Below are positions 45,026-52,802 of a DNA stretch of 53,377 nucleotides, in pieces. Every line of letters begins with the position of its first letter. Position 1 is the stretch's first letter. Source of the DNA: Sphingomonas azotifigens NBRC 15497. GTDB taxonomy: Bacteria; Pseudomonadota; Alphaproteobacteria; Sphingomonadales; Sphingomonadaceae. Where the stretch lies: the NCBI RefSeq assembly GCF_002091475.1, contig NZ_BCTR01000053.1:1-53377 (forward strand). The letters run 5' to 3'. A model generated the notes under the pieces. The model ran no database searches, was not told the origin of the DNA, and saw nothing but the letters and a program-made list of their open reading frames with translations. Made by a program: the position numbers and the translations under genes.

Positions 45026-45253
45026 TCAGGCCTTGCCGGCTTCAACGTCCGGATCGAGCATGCGATGGAGGTGGACCACCACATAGCGCATCTCGGCATC
45101 GTCGACGGTGCGTTGGGCGGCGGCGCGCCACGCCTTTTCGGCGCTCGCATAATCGGGGAAGATGCCTACCACGTCGAGCTTCGATGGATCGACGAAATCA
45201 AGGGTCGTCGGATCGGCAACGCGGCCGCCGAAGACCAGGTGAAGCTTGCTCAT
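45026..45253 (-). CDS. DUF4170 domain-containing protein
   Basis: This 75-residue protein is a DUF4170 member, a family found mainly in alphaproteobacteria with no known role. It opens MSKLHLVFGGRV and contains the phrase VGIFPDYASAEKAWRAAAQRTVDDAEMRYVVVHLHRMLDP. It has a compact mixed alpha/beta look, no membrane segment and no signal peptide. A ribosome-binding GGAGG lies about 8 bases before the ATG on the minus strand. It is separated from the next minus-strand gene by 77 bases and so may have its own promoter. Confidence 0.88.
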   Translation of the reverse strand: MSKLHLVFGGRVADPTTLDFVDPSKLDVVGIFPDYASAEKAWRAAAQRTVDDAEMRYVVVHLHRMLDPDVEAGKA

Positions 45254-45330
45254 TGCGCCTCCTGGGGGGGTGAGTATGCCGCAGCCCTTACCGGCACTGC
45301 AGCATAACGCTCAACCCCCTTATAGGCGAG

Positions 45331-45636
45331 TTACCGCTTGGCGGTCGCGTCCTTCGCGGCGTCGATCACCGTGCCGAACAGCGCCGAGACGCGTTCCTTG
45401 GTCGCATCGCTGTTGGGGATCAGCGACTCGATCTGCTCGCGGCCGCTGTCCTTCGCGGCCTGCACCGCCGCGGCGGCGCCGTCGGCAAGCTTGCGGCCGA
45501 GCGGCTGCAACGCTGCCTTTTCGCGCTCGAAGCGCGGCAGCAGCATGCCGATCACCACGCCCACCGCGACGCCGCCGGCGAGCAGCAGCGCGGGGTTCTC
45601 GGTGAGGCGCGATCCGGTCTCGGTTTCGGTGCTCAT
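45331..45636 (-). CDS. Small single-TM protein, stress-type cluster
   Basis: This 101-residue protein has one membrane helix near the N-terminus (about 18-36, ALLLAGGVAVGVVIGMLL) and a cytoplasmic amphipathic helical tail rich in Ala, Lys and Glu (about 40-101). The layout resembles YtxH-like and DUF883-like general stress proteins, but no family is assigned. AGGA lies 7 bases before the ATG at 45636. The gene follows the DUF3618 gene by 4 bases and is the last of four genes that probably form one operon. Confidence 0.75.
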   Translation of the reverse strand: MSTETETGSRLTENPALLLAGGVAVGVVIGMLLPRFEREKAALQPLGRKLADGAAAAVQAAKDSGREQIESLIPNSDATKERVSALFGTVIDAAKDATAKR

Positions 45637-45640
45637 GGCG

Positions 45641-45973
45641 TCATCCTTCTGCATTGCTGTCTTTGGGATCCGAACCCTTTTTGGGCCCGTCGGTTTCGTG
45701 TTTGCCCTTGCGGAAAATGTCGATGATCCAGCCGCGCGCCAGCACCAGGCCGATGCCGCTCGTCACCGCGGCGGCGAGCCACGGGCGTTCGCGGACCGCC
45801 TCGGTGCCTTCGCGCGCGATGGTCGAGACACTCTGCTTGGCGTTCTCCATCGCTTCCTGCGCGATGTTGCGCGGCTTGAGCCGTTCCTGGATCGTGCCCA
45901 CCGTCGTCATCAGCTTGTCGCGGGCCGCGCGGGCGCGTGCGCGGGCGGCGTCGGGATCGCGGGGTACCGTCAT
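45641..45973 (-). CDS. DUF3618 domain-containing protein
   Basis: This 110-residue protein has an N-terminal DUF3618-type helix (ARARARAARDKLMTTVGTIQERLKPRNI), an amphipathic middle, and a membrane helix (about 68-85, AAAVTSGIGLVLARGWI). A basic tail ends the protein. DUF3618 proteins occur widely in alphaproteobacteria near holin-X-like genes, as here; the role is unknown, probably in the envelope. The ATG overlaps the upstream stop codon by 4 bases. Confidence 0.85.
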   Translation of the reverse strand: MTVPRDPDAARARARAARDKLMTTVGTIQERLKPRNIAQEAMENAKQSVSTIAREGTEAVRERPWLAAAVTSGIGLVLARGWIIDIFRKGKHETDGPKKGSDPKDSNAEG

Positions 45974-46311
45974 GCTCGCGCTCCCATCGCCTTGCGGATG
46001 CCGCGCGCCGCCGCCCAGCCGAGCAGGGCGGCGACGACGAGGCTGACGCCGACTACGATCAGCGTCGCCCAGCCGGGCCCAACCAGGGTCGCCAGCGTCA
46101 GGATTGCACCGACGATCAGGCCGATTGCCGCCGCGAGCGCAAGGGCGAGGGCGAGGACGGCGGCGATCGCCGCGCCCTTGACCTCGGCCACCTTGGCCTG
46201 GGCGACCGCCTTGACATAGTCGACCTCGGCGCGGGCATAATCCTTGGCGTCTTCGGTGAGCTGGCCGATCAGCTCACCGATGCCGGCGTCTTCCGTTCGG
46301 GGGGCGTCCAT
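45970..46311 (-). CDS. Phage-holin-family (DUF1469/Holin-X-like) membrane protein
   Basis: This 113-residue protein has an N-terminal helix with TED-A-KDYARAEVDYVKA, followed by two long membrane helices (about 45-70 and 75-97) joined by a short LVGPGW turn. That is the pattern of the DUF1469 group, often named 'phage holin family'. Despite that name it is a cellular gene family, and no phage gene is near. It is followed at once by the DUF3618 gene (ATGA overlap). It probably acts in the envelope. The larger open frame extending upstream is shadow. Confidence 0.82.
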   Translation of the reverse strand: MDAPRTEDAGIGELIGQLTEDAKDYARAEVDYVKAVAQAKVAEVKGAAIAAVLALALALAAAIGLIVGAILTLATLVGPGWATLIVVGVSLVVAALLGWAAARGIRKAMGARA

Positions 46312-46328
46312 GCCCTGTGCTGCCGTCC

Positions 46329-46943
46329 TTAGCTCTGGGTGGTGCCGGGCGACGCCGACGGGCCGCTGCCGAAGCCCGCGGGCTCGATCTTGAGGTCGTC
46401 GGTCGACGGCGTGTTGCCGGTCGAGGCGGTTGTCGTCGGGGTGCCCGAGTTGCTGGTGCCCGAAGCGTCGATGCCCGACTTGATCACGCGGGCGAGCACG
46501 AAGCCGAGCGCGGCCGCGGTGCCGACCGCGATCGCCGGGCTCTTCTTGACGAACTCGGTCGCCTCGTCGAACAGCTCGTTGACTTCCTTGCCGCGCAGCG
46601 ACTCCGCGAAGCCGGCGATGCCGTCCGCCGCGGTGCGGGCGTACTGGCCGTACTGCTCGCCGAGCTTGGCATCGACGTCGCCTGCGGCGGTGCGCATCAT
46701 CTCGGCGACTTCGTCGAGCGCGCTGGTCGCGCGCTCCTTGCCGGTGCCGGCAAAGCCCAGGATGTGCTCCTTGGCCTGATCGGCATATTTCGCCGCTTCC
46801 TCGCGAATCGTGTCGGACGCGCTGCGGGTGAAGCTGCTGCCTTCCGGGCCGCTGCCCCCCTCGGTGCCGCCGCCTGCCGCGCCGGTCGCGCCCATGTTCC
46901 CTGCGAGCGGATCGCCCGCAATGCTGGTCGTTTCGTCTGCCAT
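46329..46943 (-). CDS. DUF883-like/CsbD-neighbourhood stress protein, hypothetical
   Basis: This 204-residue protein has a Gly/Thr-rich N-terminus, a long amphipathic helical middle (about 45-135, with DTIREEAAKYADQAKEHIL and AEMMRTAAGDVDAKLGEQY), a short membrane helix (about 139-158, AIAVGTAAALGFVLARVI) and a low-complexity Ser/Thr/Gly tail. The shape resembles ElaB/YqjD/DUF883 proteins, which bind the inner membrane by a C-terminal helix; here a tail follows it. GGAGGG lies 9 bases before the ATG at 46943. It heads the four-gene envelope cluster and is divergent from eno. Confidence 0.75.
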   Translation of the reverse strand: MADETTSIAGDPLAGNMGATGAAGGGTEGGSGPEGSSFTRSASDTIREEAAKYADQAKEHILGFAGTGKERATSALDEVAEMMRTAAGDVDAKLGEQYGQYARTAADGIAGFAESLRGKEVNELFDEATEFVKKSPAIAVGTAAALGFVLARVIKSGIDASGTSNSGTPTTTASTGNTPSTDDLKIEPAGFGSGPSASPGTTQS

Positions 46944-47057
46944 GATCAAAAACCCTCCATGTCGCGTCGAAACAACAACGGCCCCGTTTGCGAGTTCCCT
47001 TGCGAACCGCTAGAGGCACCGCGCGCCTCATTCCTGACATGTTACGGAGACCATGAC

Positions 47058-48338
47058 GTGACCGCAATCATCGACGTCCACGCCCGCCAGATTCTCGACA
47101 GCCGTGGCAATCCCACGGTCGAAGTGGATGTCCTGCTGGACGATGGCAGCTTCGGCCGCGCCGCCGTGCCCTCGGGCGCCTCCACGGGAGCCCATGAGGC
47201 GGTGGAAAAGCGCGATGGCGACAAGTCCCGCTGGCTCGGCAAGGGCGTCGAAGGCGCCGTCGATGCGGTGAACGGTGAGATTGCCGAGGCGGTTCTCGGC
47301 CTCGACGCCGAGGACCAGGCCGATCTCGACCGCACCATGATCGAGCTGGACGGCACCGCCAACAAGGGCCGCCTGGGCGCCAACGCCATCCTCGGCGTCA
47401 GCCTCGCCGCCGCCAAGGCCGCGGCCGATGCGCGCGGGCTGCCGCTCTATCGCTATGTCGGCGGCGTCAACGCGCACGTCCTGCCGGTGCCGATGATGAA
47501 CATCATCAACGGCGGCGAGCATGCCGACAACCCGATCGACTTCCAGGAATTCATGATCGTGCCGGTCGGCGCCGAGAACATCGTCGAGGCGGTGCGCTGC
47601 GGTTCGGAAATCTTCCACACGCTGAAGAAGAAGCTGCACGAGAAGGGTCTGGCGACCGGCGTGGGCGACGAGGGCGGCTTCGCGCCGAACATCGCCTCGA
47701 CCACCGAAGCGCTTGACTTCATCATGGCGAGCATCGAGGCCGCCGGCTACAAGCCGGGCGACGACGTGATGCTCGCGCTCGACTGCGCCGCCACCGAATA
47801 TTTCAAGGACGGCGCCTACAAGATGGTGGGCGAGGGCAAGACGCTCTCCTCGATTCAGAACGCCGAGTTCCTGGCGAAGCTCGCCGCCGACTATCCGATC
47901 TTCTCGATCGAGGACGGCATGGCCGAGGACGATTTCGAAGGCTGGAAGGCGCTGACCGACCTGATCGGCGGCAAGGTGCAGCTGGTGGGCGACGACCTGT
48001 TCGTGACCAACCCGGAGCGTCTCGCCATGGGCATCGAGAAGGGTCTCGCCAACTCGCTGCTCGTCAAGGTCAACCAGATCGGCACGCTGACCGAGACGCT
48101 GGAGGCCGTCAGCCTCGCCCAGCGTTCGTCCTACACCGCGGTGATGTCGCACCGTTCGGGCGAGACCGAGGACGCGACGATCGCCGATCTCGCGGTCGCC
48201 ACCAACTGCGGCCAGATCAAGACCGGCAGCCTCGCGCGCTCGGACCGGCTCGCCAAGTACAACCAGCTGATCCGCATCGAGGAAGAGCTGGGCGACGCGG
48301 CGGTCTATGCCGGCCGTTCGGTGCTGCGCCGCGCCTGA
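47058..48338 (+). CDS. eno: Enolase
   Basis: Enolase (426 residues) converts 2-phosphoglycerate to phosphoenolpyruvate in glycolysis. It opens TAIIDVHARQILDSRGNPTVEVDV; the metal and active-site regions SGASTGAHEAVEKRD, GVGDEGGFAPN, LALDCAATE, FSIEDGMAEDD and SHRSGETEDATIADLAVA are all intact. I chose the GTG at 47058 because homologues begin there and GGAG lies 8 bases before; the frame stays open far upstream only as shadow. ftsB follows 57 bases later, and the pair eno-ftsB is conserved in many proteobacteria. Confidence 0.98.
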   Translation: MTAIIDVHARQILDSRGNPTVEVDVLLDDGSFGRAAVPSGASTGAHEAVEKRDGDKSRWLGKGVEGAVDAVNGEIAEAVLGLDAEDQADLDRTMIELDGTANKGRLGANAILGVSLAAAKAAADARGLPLYRYVGGVNAHVLPVPMMNIINGGEHADNPIDFQEFMIVPVGAENIVEAVRCGSEIFHTLKKKLHEKGLATGVGDEGGFAPNIASTTEALDFIMASIEAAGYKPGDDVMLALDCAATEYFKDGAYKMVGEGKTLSSIQNAEFLAKLAADYPIFSIEDGMAEDDFEGWKALTDLIGGKVQLVGDDLFVTNPERLAMGIEKGLANSLLVKVNQIGTLTETLEAVSLAQRSSYTAVMSHRSGETEDATIADLAVATNCGQIKTGSLARSDRLAKYNQLIRIEEELGDAAVYAGRSVLRRA

Positions 48339-48395
48339 CCCCCAGTAGGAACCGCGATCTTGCTAAGCGCCGATCGATCAGCGAAAAACACGGGC

Positions 48396-48716
48396 ATGAA
48401 GCGCGCTTCGCCCATGTCCACGCTGCTGCGCCGCGCGGGGCTTCCCGCCGCGGCGCTGATCGCCATCGGCTTCTTCGCCTATAACGCGGTTCTGGGGCCC
48501 AACGGGATCGTCGCCGCCAAGGAAGTGCAGCACGAGCTTGCCGCCAAGCAGCGCGAATATGCGGTGCTCGACAAGAAGCGTGCCGAACTCAAGAATCGAG
48601 TCGATCTGCTCGATCCGAAGCATGGCGCCGATCCCGACATGGTCGACGAGCTTGCCCGCAAGCAGCTCAACGTCGTCCGCCCCGACGAAGTGATCATCCC
48701 GCTCGACAAGAAGTGA
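48396..48716 (+). CDS. ftsB: FtsB/DivIC-type septum formation protein
   Basis: This 106-residue bitopic protein would join FtsL and FtsQ in the divisome. A short basic cytoplasmic tail is followed by a membrane helix (about 16-34, GLPAAALIAIGFFAYNAVL), then a coiled coil (about 45-75, VQHELAAKQREYAVLDKKRAELKNRVDLL) and a short periplasmic end with DPDMVDELARKQLNVVRPDEVI, typical of the family. The start could be 48396 or the ATG at 48414; neither has a strong ribosome-binding site. It lies after eno, as usual. Confidence 0.88.
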   Translation: MKRASPMSTLLRRAGLPAAALIAIGFFAYNAVLGPNGIVAAKEVQHELAAKQREYAVLDKKRAELKNRVDLLDPKHGADPDMVDELARKQLNVVRPDEVIIPLDKK

Positions 48717-48862
48717 TCGCCGTAGCGGCACCTGTTGCCAGCCACGGCGGACCGCCTTAGTGCGGATGAACGTGGGCCGAACCCGCGCGTTGGTTGCAAG
48801 CTTTGCAAGAACGCGCGTATAGGCACCCGCCTTTCCCCTCCCCGGATGAGGAATATCTGATC

Positions 48863-49912
48863 GTGGCCAAAGCACCGGCACGCAACGCACCGACCCCACC
48901 CGCCGTACCGAATCGCGAGCGGCCCAGCGAACCGGAACGGTTCAAGGCCTCGAAGGAACAGCTGCTCGAATTCTACCGCCAGATGCTGCTGATCCGCCGC
49001 TTCGAAGAGAAGGCGGGCCAGCTCTACGGCCTCGGCTTCATCGGCGGCTTCTGCCACCTGTACATCGGCCAGGAAGCCGTGGCAGTCGGCCTGCAGTCGG
49101 CGCTGGACGGCGAGAAGGATTCGGTGATCACCGGCTATCGCGACCATGGCCACATGCTCGCCTATGGCATCGACCCCAAGGTGATCATGGCCGAGCTGAC
49201 CGGCCGCGGCGCGGGTATCTCGCGCGGCAAGGGCGGCTCGATGCACATGTTCTCGACCGAGAAGAAGTTCTACGGCGGCCACGGCATCGTCGGCGCCCAG
49301 GTCTCGCTCGGCACGGGCCTGGCCTTTGCGCACAAGTATAACGAGGATGGCGGCGTCGCCATGGCCTATTTCGGCGACGGCGCCGCGAACCAGGGCCAGG
49401 TGTACGAATCGTTCAACATGGCCGAGCTGTGGAAGCTCCCGATCATTTACGTGATCGAGAACAACCAGTACGCCATGGGCACCAGCGTCAACCGCTCCTC
49501 GGCGGAAGACCAGCTGTACAAGCGCGGCGAGAGCTTCCGCATCCCCGGCATCCAGGTGGACGGCATGGACGTGCTCGCCTGCCGCGGCGCGGCCGAGGAA
49601 GCACTCGCCTGGGTGCGCGCCGGCAAGGGCCCGATCATCCTCGAGATGAAGACCTATCGCTATCGCGGCCACTCGATGTCCGATCCGGCCAAGTATCGCA
49701 GCCGCGAGGAAGTCCAGTCGGTCCGCGACAAGTCGGACCCGATCGAGGCGGTGAAGCGCGAGCTCGAGACGATGGGCGTGACCGAAGAGCAGCTCAAGCC
49801 GCTCGAGGCCGAGATCCGCAAGATCGTGAACGAATCGGCGGACTTCGCCGAACAGACGCCGGAGCCCGATCCGGCCGAACTCTATACCGACGTGCTGGTG
49901 GAGACCTACTGA
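48863..49912 (+). CDS. pdhA: Pyruvate dehydrogenase E1 component, alpha subunit
   Basis: PdhA (349 residues) together with PdhB decarboxylates pyruvate on thiamine diphosphate. The ThDP motif runs from GDGAANQG to ENNQYAMGT (about 167-200). HLYIGQEAVAVGL, GYRDHGHMLAYG and RYRGHSMSDPAKYR are family phrases. An N-terminal stretch rich in Pro and Ala (about 1-25) precedes the domain. The start is a GTG at 48863 with GAGGAA 9 bases before. It is followed by pdhB with one base between. The E2 and E3 subunits are not in this window. Confidence 0.96.
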   Translation: MAKAPARNAPTPPAVPNRERPSEPERFKASKEQLLEFYRQMLLIRRFEEKAGQLYGLGFIGGFCHLYIGQEAVAVGLQSALDGEKDSVITGYRDHGHMLAYGIDPKVIMAELTGRGAGISRGKGGSMHMFSTEKKFYGGHGIVGAQVSLGTGLAFAHKYNEDGGVAMAYFGDGAANQGQVYESFNMAELWKLPIIYVIENNQYAMGTSVNRSSAEDQLYKRGESFRIPGIQVDGMDVLACRGAAEEALAWVRAGKGPIILEMKTYRYRGHSMSDPAKYRSREEVQSVRDKSDPIEAVKRELETMGVTEEQLKPLEAEIRKIVNESADFAEQTPEPDPAELYTDVLVETY

Positions 49913-49913
49913 G

Positions 49914-51296
49914 ATGGCGATCGAACTCAAGATGCCGGCGCTCTCGCCGACCATGGAAGAGGGCACGCTCGCCAAGTGGCTGGTCAAGGAAGGCGATGTC
50001 GTGAAGTCCGGCGACATCCTCGCCGAGATCGAGACCGACAAGGCGACGATGGAATTCGAAGCCGTCGACGAGGGCACGATCGCCAAGATCCTGGTCGCCG
50101 AGGGCACCGATAACGTGAAGGTCGGCACCGTGATCGCGATGATCGCGGGCGAGGGCGAGGATGCGTCCTCGGCCGCCGCCGCACCGGCCCCCGCCAGCCA
50201 GCAGGCCGAGTCGACCCCGGCGCCGGCAAAGGCACCGGAAACCGGCACCGCCCAGTTGACCGCCGCCGTCGAGAAGACCCGCCCGGCAGATCCCGCCGTG
50301 CCCGCCGGCACCGAGATGGTGAAGACCACCGTCCGCGAAGCGCTGCGCGATGCGATGGCCGAGGAAATGCGCGCCGATCCGCGCATCTTCGTGATGGGCG
50401 AGGAAGTCGCCGAGTATCAGGGCGCCTACAAGGTGACCCAGGGCCTGCTCGACGAATTCGGTCCCAAGCGCGTCATCGACACGCCGATCACCGAATACGG
50501 CTTTGCCGGCGTCGGCACCGGCGCGGCGATGGGCGGCCTGAAGCCGATCATCGAGTTCATGACGTTCAACTTCGCCATGCAGGCGATCGACCACATCATC
50601 AACTCGGCGGCCAAGACCAACTACATGTCCGGCGGCCAGATGCGCTGCCCGATCGTGTTCCGCGGCCCCAACGGCGCTGCCAGCCGCGTCGGCGCGCAGC
50701 ACAGCCAGAACTATGGCCCGTGGTATGCCAGCGTCCCCGGCCTGATCGTGATCGCGCCCTATGACGCGGCCGATGCCAAGGGCCTGCTCAAGGCGGCGAT
50801 CCGTTCGGAAGACCCGGTCGTGTTCCTCGAAAACGAGCTGATGTACGGTCGCAGCTTCGAGGTGCCGAAGCTCGACGACTATGTCCTGCCGATCGGCAAG
50901 GCCCGCATCATGCGCGAGGGCAAGGACGTGACCCTGGTCAGCTACTCGATCGGCGTGGGCGTCTCGCTCGAAGCCGCCGAGAAGCTGGCGGCCGAGGGCA
51001 TCGATGCCGAGGTGATCGACCTGCGCACGCTGCGTCCGCTCGACAAGCAGACGGTGCTGGAGAGCCTGAAGAAGACCAATCGCATCGTGGTGGTCGAGGA
51101 AGGCTGGCCCACCTGCTCGATCGCGTCGGAAGTCGCCGCGTTCGTGATGGAGGAGGGCTTTGACGATCTCGACGCGCCGGTGCTGCGCGTGGCCAACGAG
51201 GACGTGCCGCTGCCCTATGCCGCGAACCTCGAGAAGCTCGCCCTGGTGAACGCCGACAAGGTCGTCGCCACGGTGAAGAAGGTCACCTATCGCTGA
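49914..51296 (+). CDS. pdhB: Pyruvate dehydrogenase E1 beta subunit with lipoyl domain
   Basis: PdhB (460 residues) is a fusion. Residues 1-80 form a lipoyl domain with the lipoyl-lysine Lys43 in EIETDKATMEFE. An Ala/Pro-rich flexible linker covers about 83-130. The rest is an E1-beta (transketolase-like) subunit with VREALRDAMAEEMR, GEEVAEYQGAYKVTQGL, ITEYGFAGVGTGAAM and RGPNGAASRVGAQHSQ. The added lipoyl domain is known in Zymomonas, Sphingomonas and rhizobia, and differs from the E1-beta of most other bacteria. It makes one base of spacing with pdhA. A good terminator follows. Confidence 0.97.
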   Translation: MAIELKMPALSPTMEEGTLAKWLVKEGDVVKSGDILAEIETDKATMEFEAVDEGTIAKILVAEGTDNVKVGTVIAMIAGEGEDASSAAAAPAPASQQAESTPAPAKAPETGTAQLTAAVEKTRPADPAVPAGTEMVKTTVREALRDAMAEEMRADPRIFVMGEEVAEYQGAYKVTQGLLDEFGPKRVIDTPITEYGFAGVGTGAAMGGLKPIIEFMTFNFAMQAIDHIINSAAKTNYMSGGQMRCPIVFRGPNGAASRVGAQHSQNYGPWYASVPGLIVIAPYDAADAKGLLKAAIRSEDPVVFLENELMYGRSFEVPKLDDYVLPIGKARIMREGKDVTLVSYSIGVGVSLEAAEKLAAEGIDAEVIDLRTLRPLDKQTVLESLKKTNRIVVVEEGWPTCSIASEVAAFVMEEGFDDLDAPVLRVANEDVPLPYAANLEKLALVNADKVVATVKKVTYR

Positions 51297-51320
51297 TCTT
51301 CGTCTCCTGACGAGAAAACA

Positions 51321-51353
51321 GGCCCGTCCGACACTTTTCGGGCGGGCCTTTTT
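51321..51353 (+). terminator. Rho-independent terminator of the pdhAB operon
   Basis: GGCCCGTCCGA (51321-51331) pairs with TCGGGCGGGCC (51338-51348), with one G-T pair, and TTTTTCG follows. It lies 25 bases after the pdhB stop. Confidence 0.88.
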
Positions 51354-51405
51354 CGTGAGCGCGCGGCCCCTTCCACCTTCGCCCGCAAGACCATAGAGGG
51401 GAGGG

Positions 51406-52086
51406 GTGACCGCTTCCCCGAACGACTTGCCCGAAGATCCCGAGCGCGCGCTGATCCTCGCCTATGCGCCCGCTGCCGGCCGTCCTGCGCTGGCGGCGCT
51501 GCTGGCGCTGGACGAGGCGCTGGCGCAGCTGCTGCGCACCACCAGCCAGCCGGCGGTGGGCCAGCTGCGGCTCGCCTGGTGGCGCGAGGCGCTGGCCAAG
51601 CTCGACACCGCGCCGCCACCGGCGGAGCCGGTGCTGCGTGGCCTCGCCGCCGAGCTGCTGCCGCGCGGCGTGACCGGCGTGTCGCTGGTGCCGATCGTTC
51701 ATGGCTGGGAAGTGCTGGTCGAGGAGGAGGCGCTCGATGGCCTTGCGCTGGCCCGCTATGCGGCCGGGCGGGGGAGTCTGTTCGTCGCGGCTGGGACGGC
51801 GCTCGGTGCCACGGGCGACCCGCTGGCGCTGGGCGGCGAGGGCTGGGCGCTGGCCGATCTCGCCCGGCATCTCGGAGATGGCGCGGAAGCGGATGCGGCG
51901 CGTGCAGCCGCGCGGCCCCGGCTCGCCGACGCGCTGGGCAAGCGCTGGAGTCGCGGCGGCCGGGCGCTCGGCGCAATGGTGCACCGCGCCCGCATGGATC
52001 TGGATGTGCCCACCACCAGCCCGCTGCCGATCGGCGCGCCCAAGCGAGTCGCGCGGCTGCTCTGGCATCGGCTGAGCGGCCGCTAG
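51406..52086 (+). CDS. Squalene/phytoene synthase-family protein
   Basis: This 226-residue protein has the overall helical fold of the squalene/phytoene synthase family and the phrase QLRLAWWREALAKL (about 51-64), typical of the branch that includes mitochondrial NDUFAF6 and bacterial relatives. The two aspartate-rich motifs that bind prenyl diphosphates in true synthases are not visible, and the protein is shorter than the usual 280-300. It may therefore act as an assembly factor or have lost the enzyme activity. The start is a GTG with a GGAGGG stretch directly upstream. No carotenoid or hopanoid genes are near. Confidence 0.83.
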   Translation: MTASPNDLPEDPERALILAYAPAAGRPALAALLALDEALAQLLRTTSQPAVGQLRLAWWREALAKLDTAPPPAEPVLRGLAAELLPRGVTGVSLVPIVHGWEVLVEEEALDGLALARYAAGRGSLFVAAGTALGATGDPLALGGEGWALADLARHLGDGAEADAARAAARPRLADALGKRWSRGGRALGAMVHRARMDLDVPTTSPLPIGAPKRVARLLWHRLSGR

Positions 52087-52146
52087 GGGCTTGGCGGGCT
52101 TCCCCTGACGGCGTAGATTGCCCGAACCTTCGGGGGGAGGCTTGCC

Positions 52147-52638
52147 ATGTGGCGATATGCGGTGGGCGCCGGGGCGGCGCTATTGCTGGCGTTCGGGGGA
52201 TTTCTGCTGTTCCAGCACGGGCCGGCGCACACGCCGCTTGCGGCGGTGCTGCCGCCGATGCCGGGCAATGCCAGCGCGGCGGCCCCGCTGCCCGACGCTG
52301 CCCCCGAGGCCGACGCCAAGACCCGCGAGCAGAAGCGCTTCGACCGCTATGACAAGGATCGCAACGAGGCGATCAGCCGCGATGAATATTTCGCCGCGCG
52401 GCACAAGGCGTTTGCGAAGCTCGACACCAATGGCGACGGCCGGCTGAGCTTCGAGGAATGGGCGGCCAAGTCGATCACCAAGTTCACCGACGCCGATGCC
52501 GACAAGTCGGGCACGCTGACCCGCACCGAATTCGCCAGCACCGCGCCAAAGCGGCGGCCCCCCGGTGCCTCCCGATGCGCGTGTGGCAAGCCTGCGCCGG
52601 CGCCAGCTGCGAAGGCAGACGAGGAGGAAAACCAGTAG
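52147..52638 (+). CDS. EF-hand calcium-binding protein, membrane-anchored or secreted
   Basis: This 163-residue protein begins with a hydrophobic helix (about 5-22, AVGAGAALLLAFGGFLLF) that is either an anchor or a signal. Three EF-hand loops follow: DKDRNEAISRDE (69-80), DTNGDGRLSFEE (93-104) and DADKSGTLTRTE (117-128). Loops 2 and 3 have the standard acidic and glycine positions, loop 1 is weaker. A Pro/Ala-rich tail with CACGKP ends the protein. It probably binds calcium in the periplasm; the partner is unknown. GGGGAGG lies 7 bases before the ATG. Confidence 0.9.
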   Translation: MWRYAVGAGAALLLAFGGFLLFQHGPAHTPLAAVLPPMPGNASAAAPLPDAAPEADAKTREQKRFDRYDKDRNEAISRDEYFAARHKAFAKLDTNGDGRLSFEEWAAKSITKFTDADADKSGTLTRTEFASTAPKRRPPGASRCACGKPAPAPAAKADEEENQ

Positions 52639-52695
52639 GCCGCGTTCCTGACATCAGGTTTCCATCACGACAGGGACATGCCGAAGAAGCATACC

Positions 52696-52729
52696 GCCAT
52701 GCGTCGATGTGAACCCATCGGCGCATGGC
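52696..52729. terminator. Hairpin between convergent genes
   Basis: GCCATGCG-T-CGATG pairs with CATCG-G-CGCATGGC (one mismatch) around a TGAACC loop. It sits between the EF-hand gene and the methyltransferase gene, which face each other, and so may end both transcripts. No long T tract is present. Confidence 0.55.
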
Positions 52730-52744
52730 AGCCTCTCCACCCGC

Positions 52745-52772
52745 CGTCACCCCAACGAAGGTTGGAGTCTCT
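52745..52772. repeat. Degenerate half-site of the inverted-repeat family
   Basis: CGTCACCCCAACGAAGGTTGGAGTC keeps the frame of the element end (CGTCA, then CGAAGG, then GGA), with the stem changed on both sides so that CCAAC/GTTGG still pair. It looks like a solo, diverged end of the 96-98-bp family. Confidence 0.5.
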
Positions 52773-52802
52773 GATGGACTGGGCCAGAACGGAAAAGCAC
52801 TA

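Noticed and set aside
45970..46311. 'Phage holin' as a sign of a prophage
   Set aside because: This family is widespread in bacterial chromosomes; no lysis, capsid, integrase or tail gene is near.
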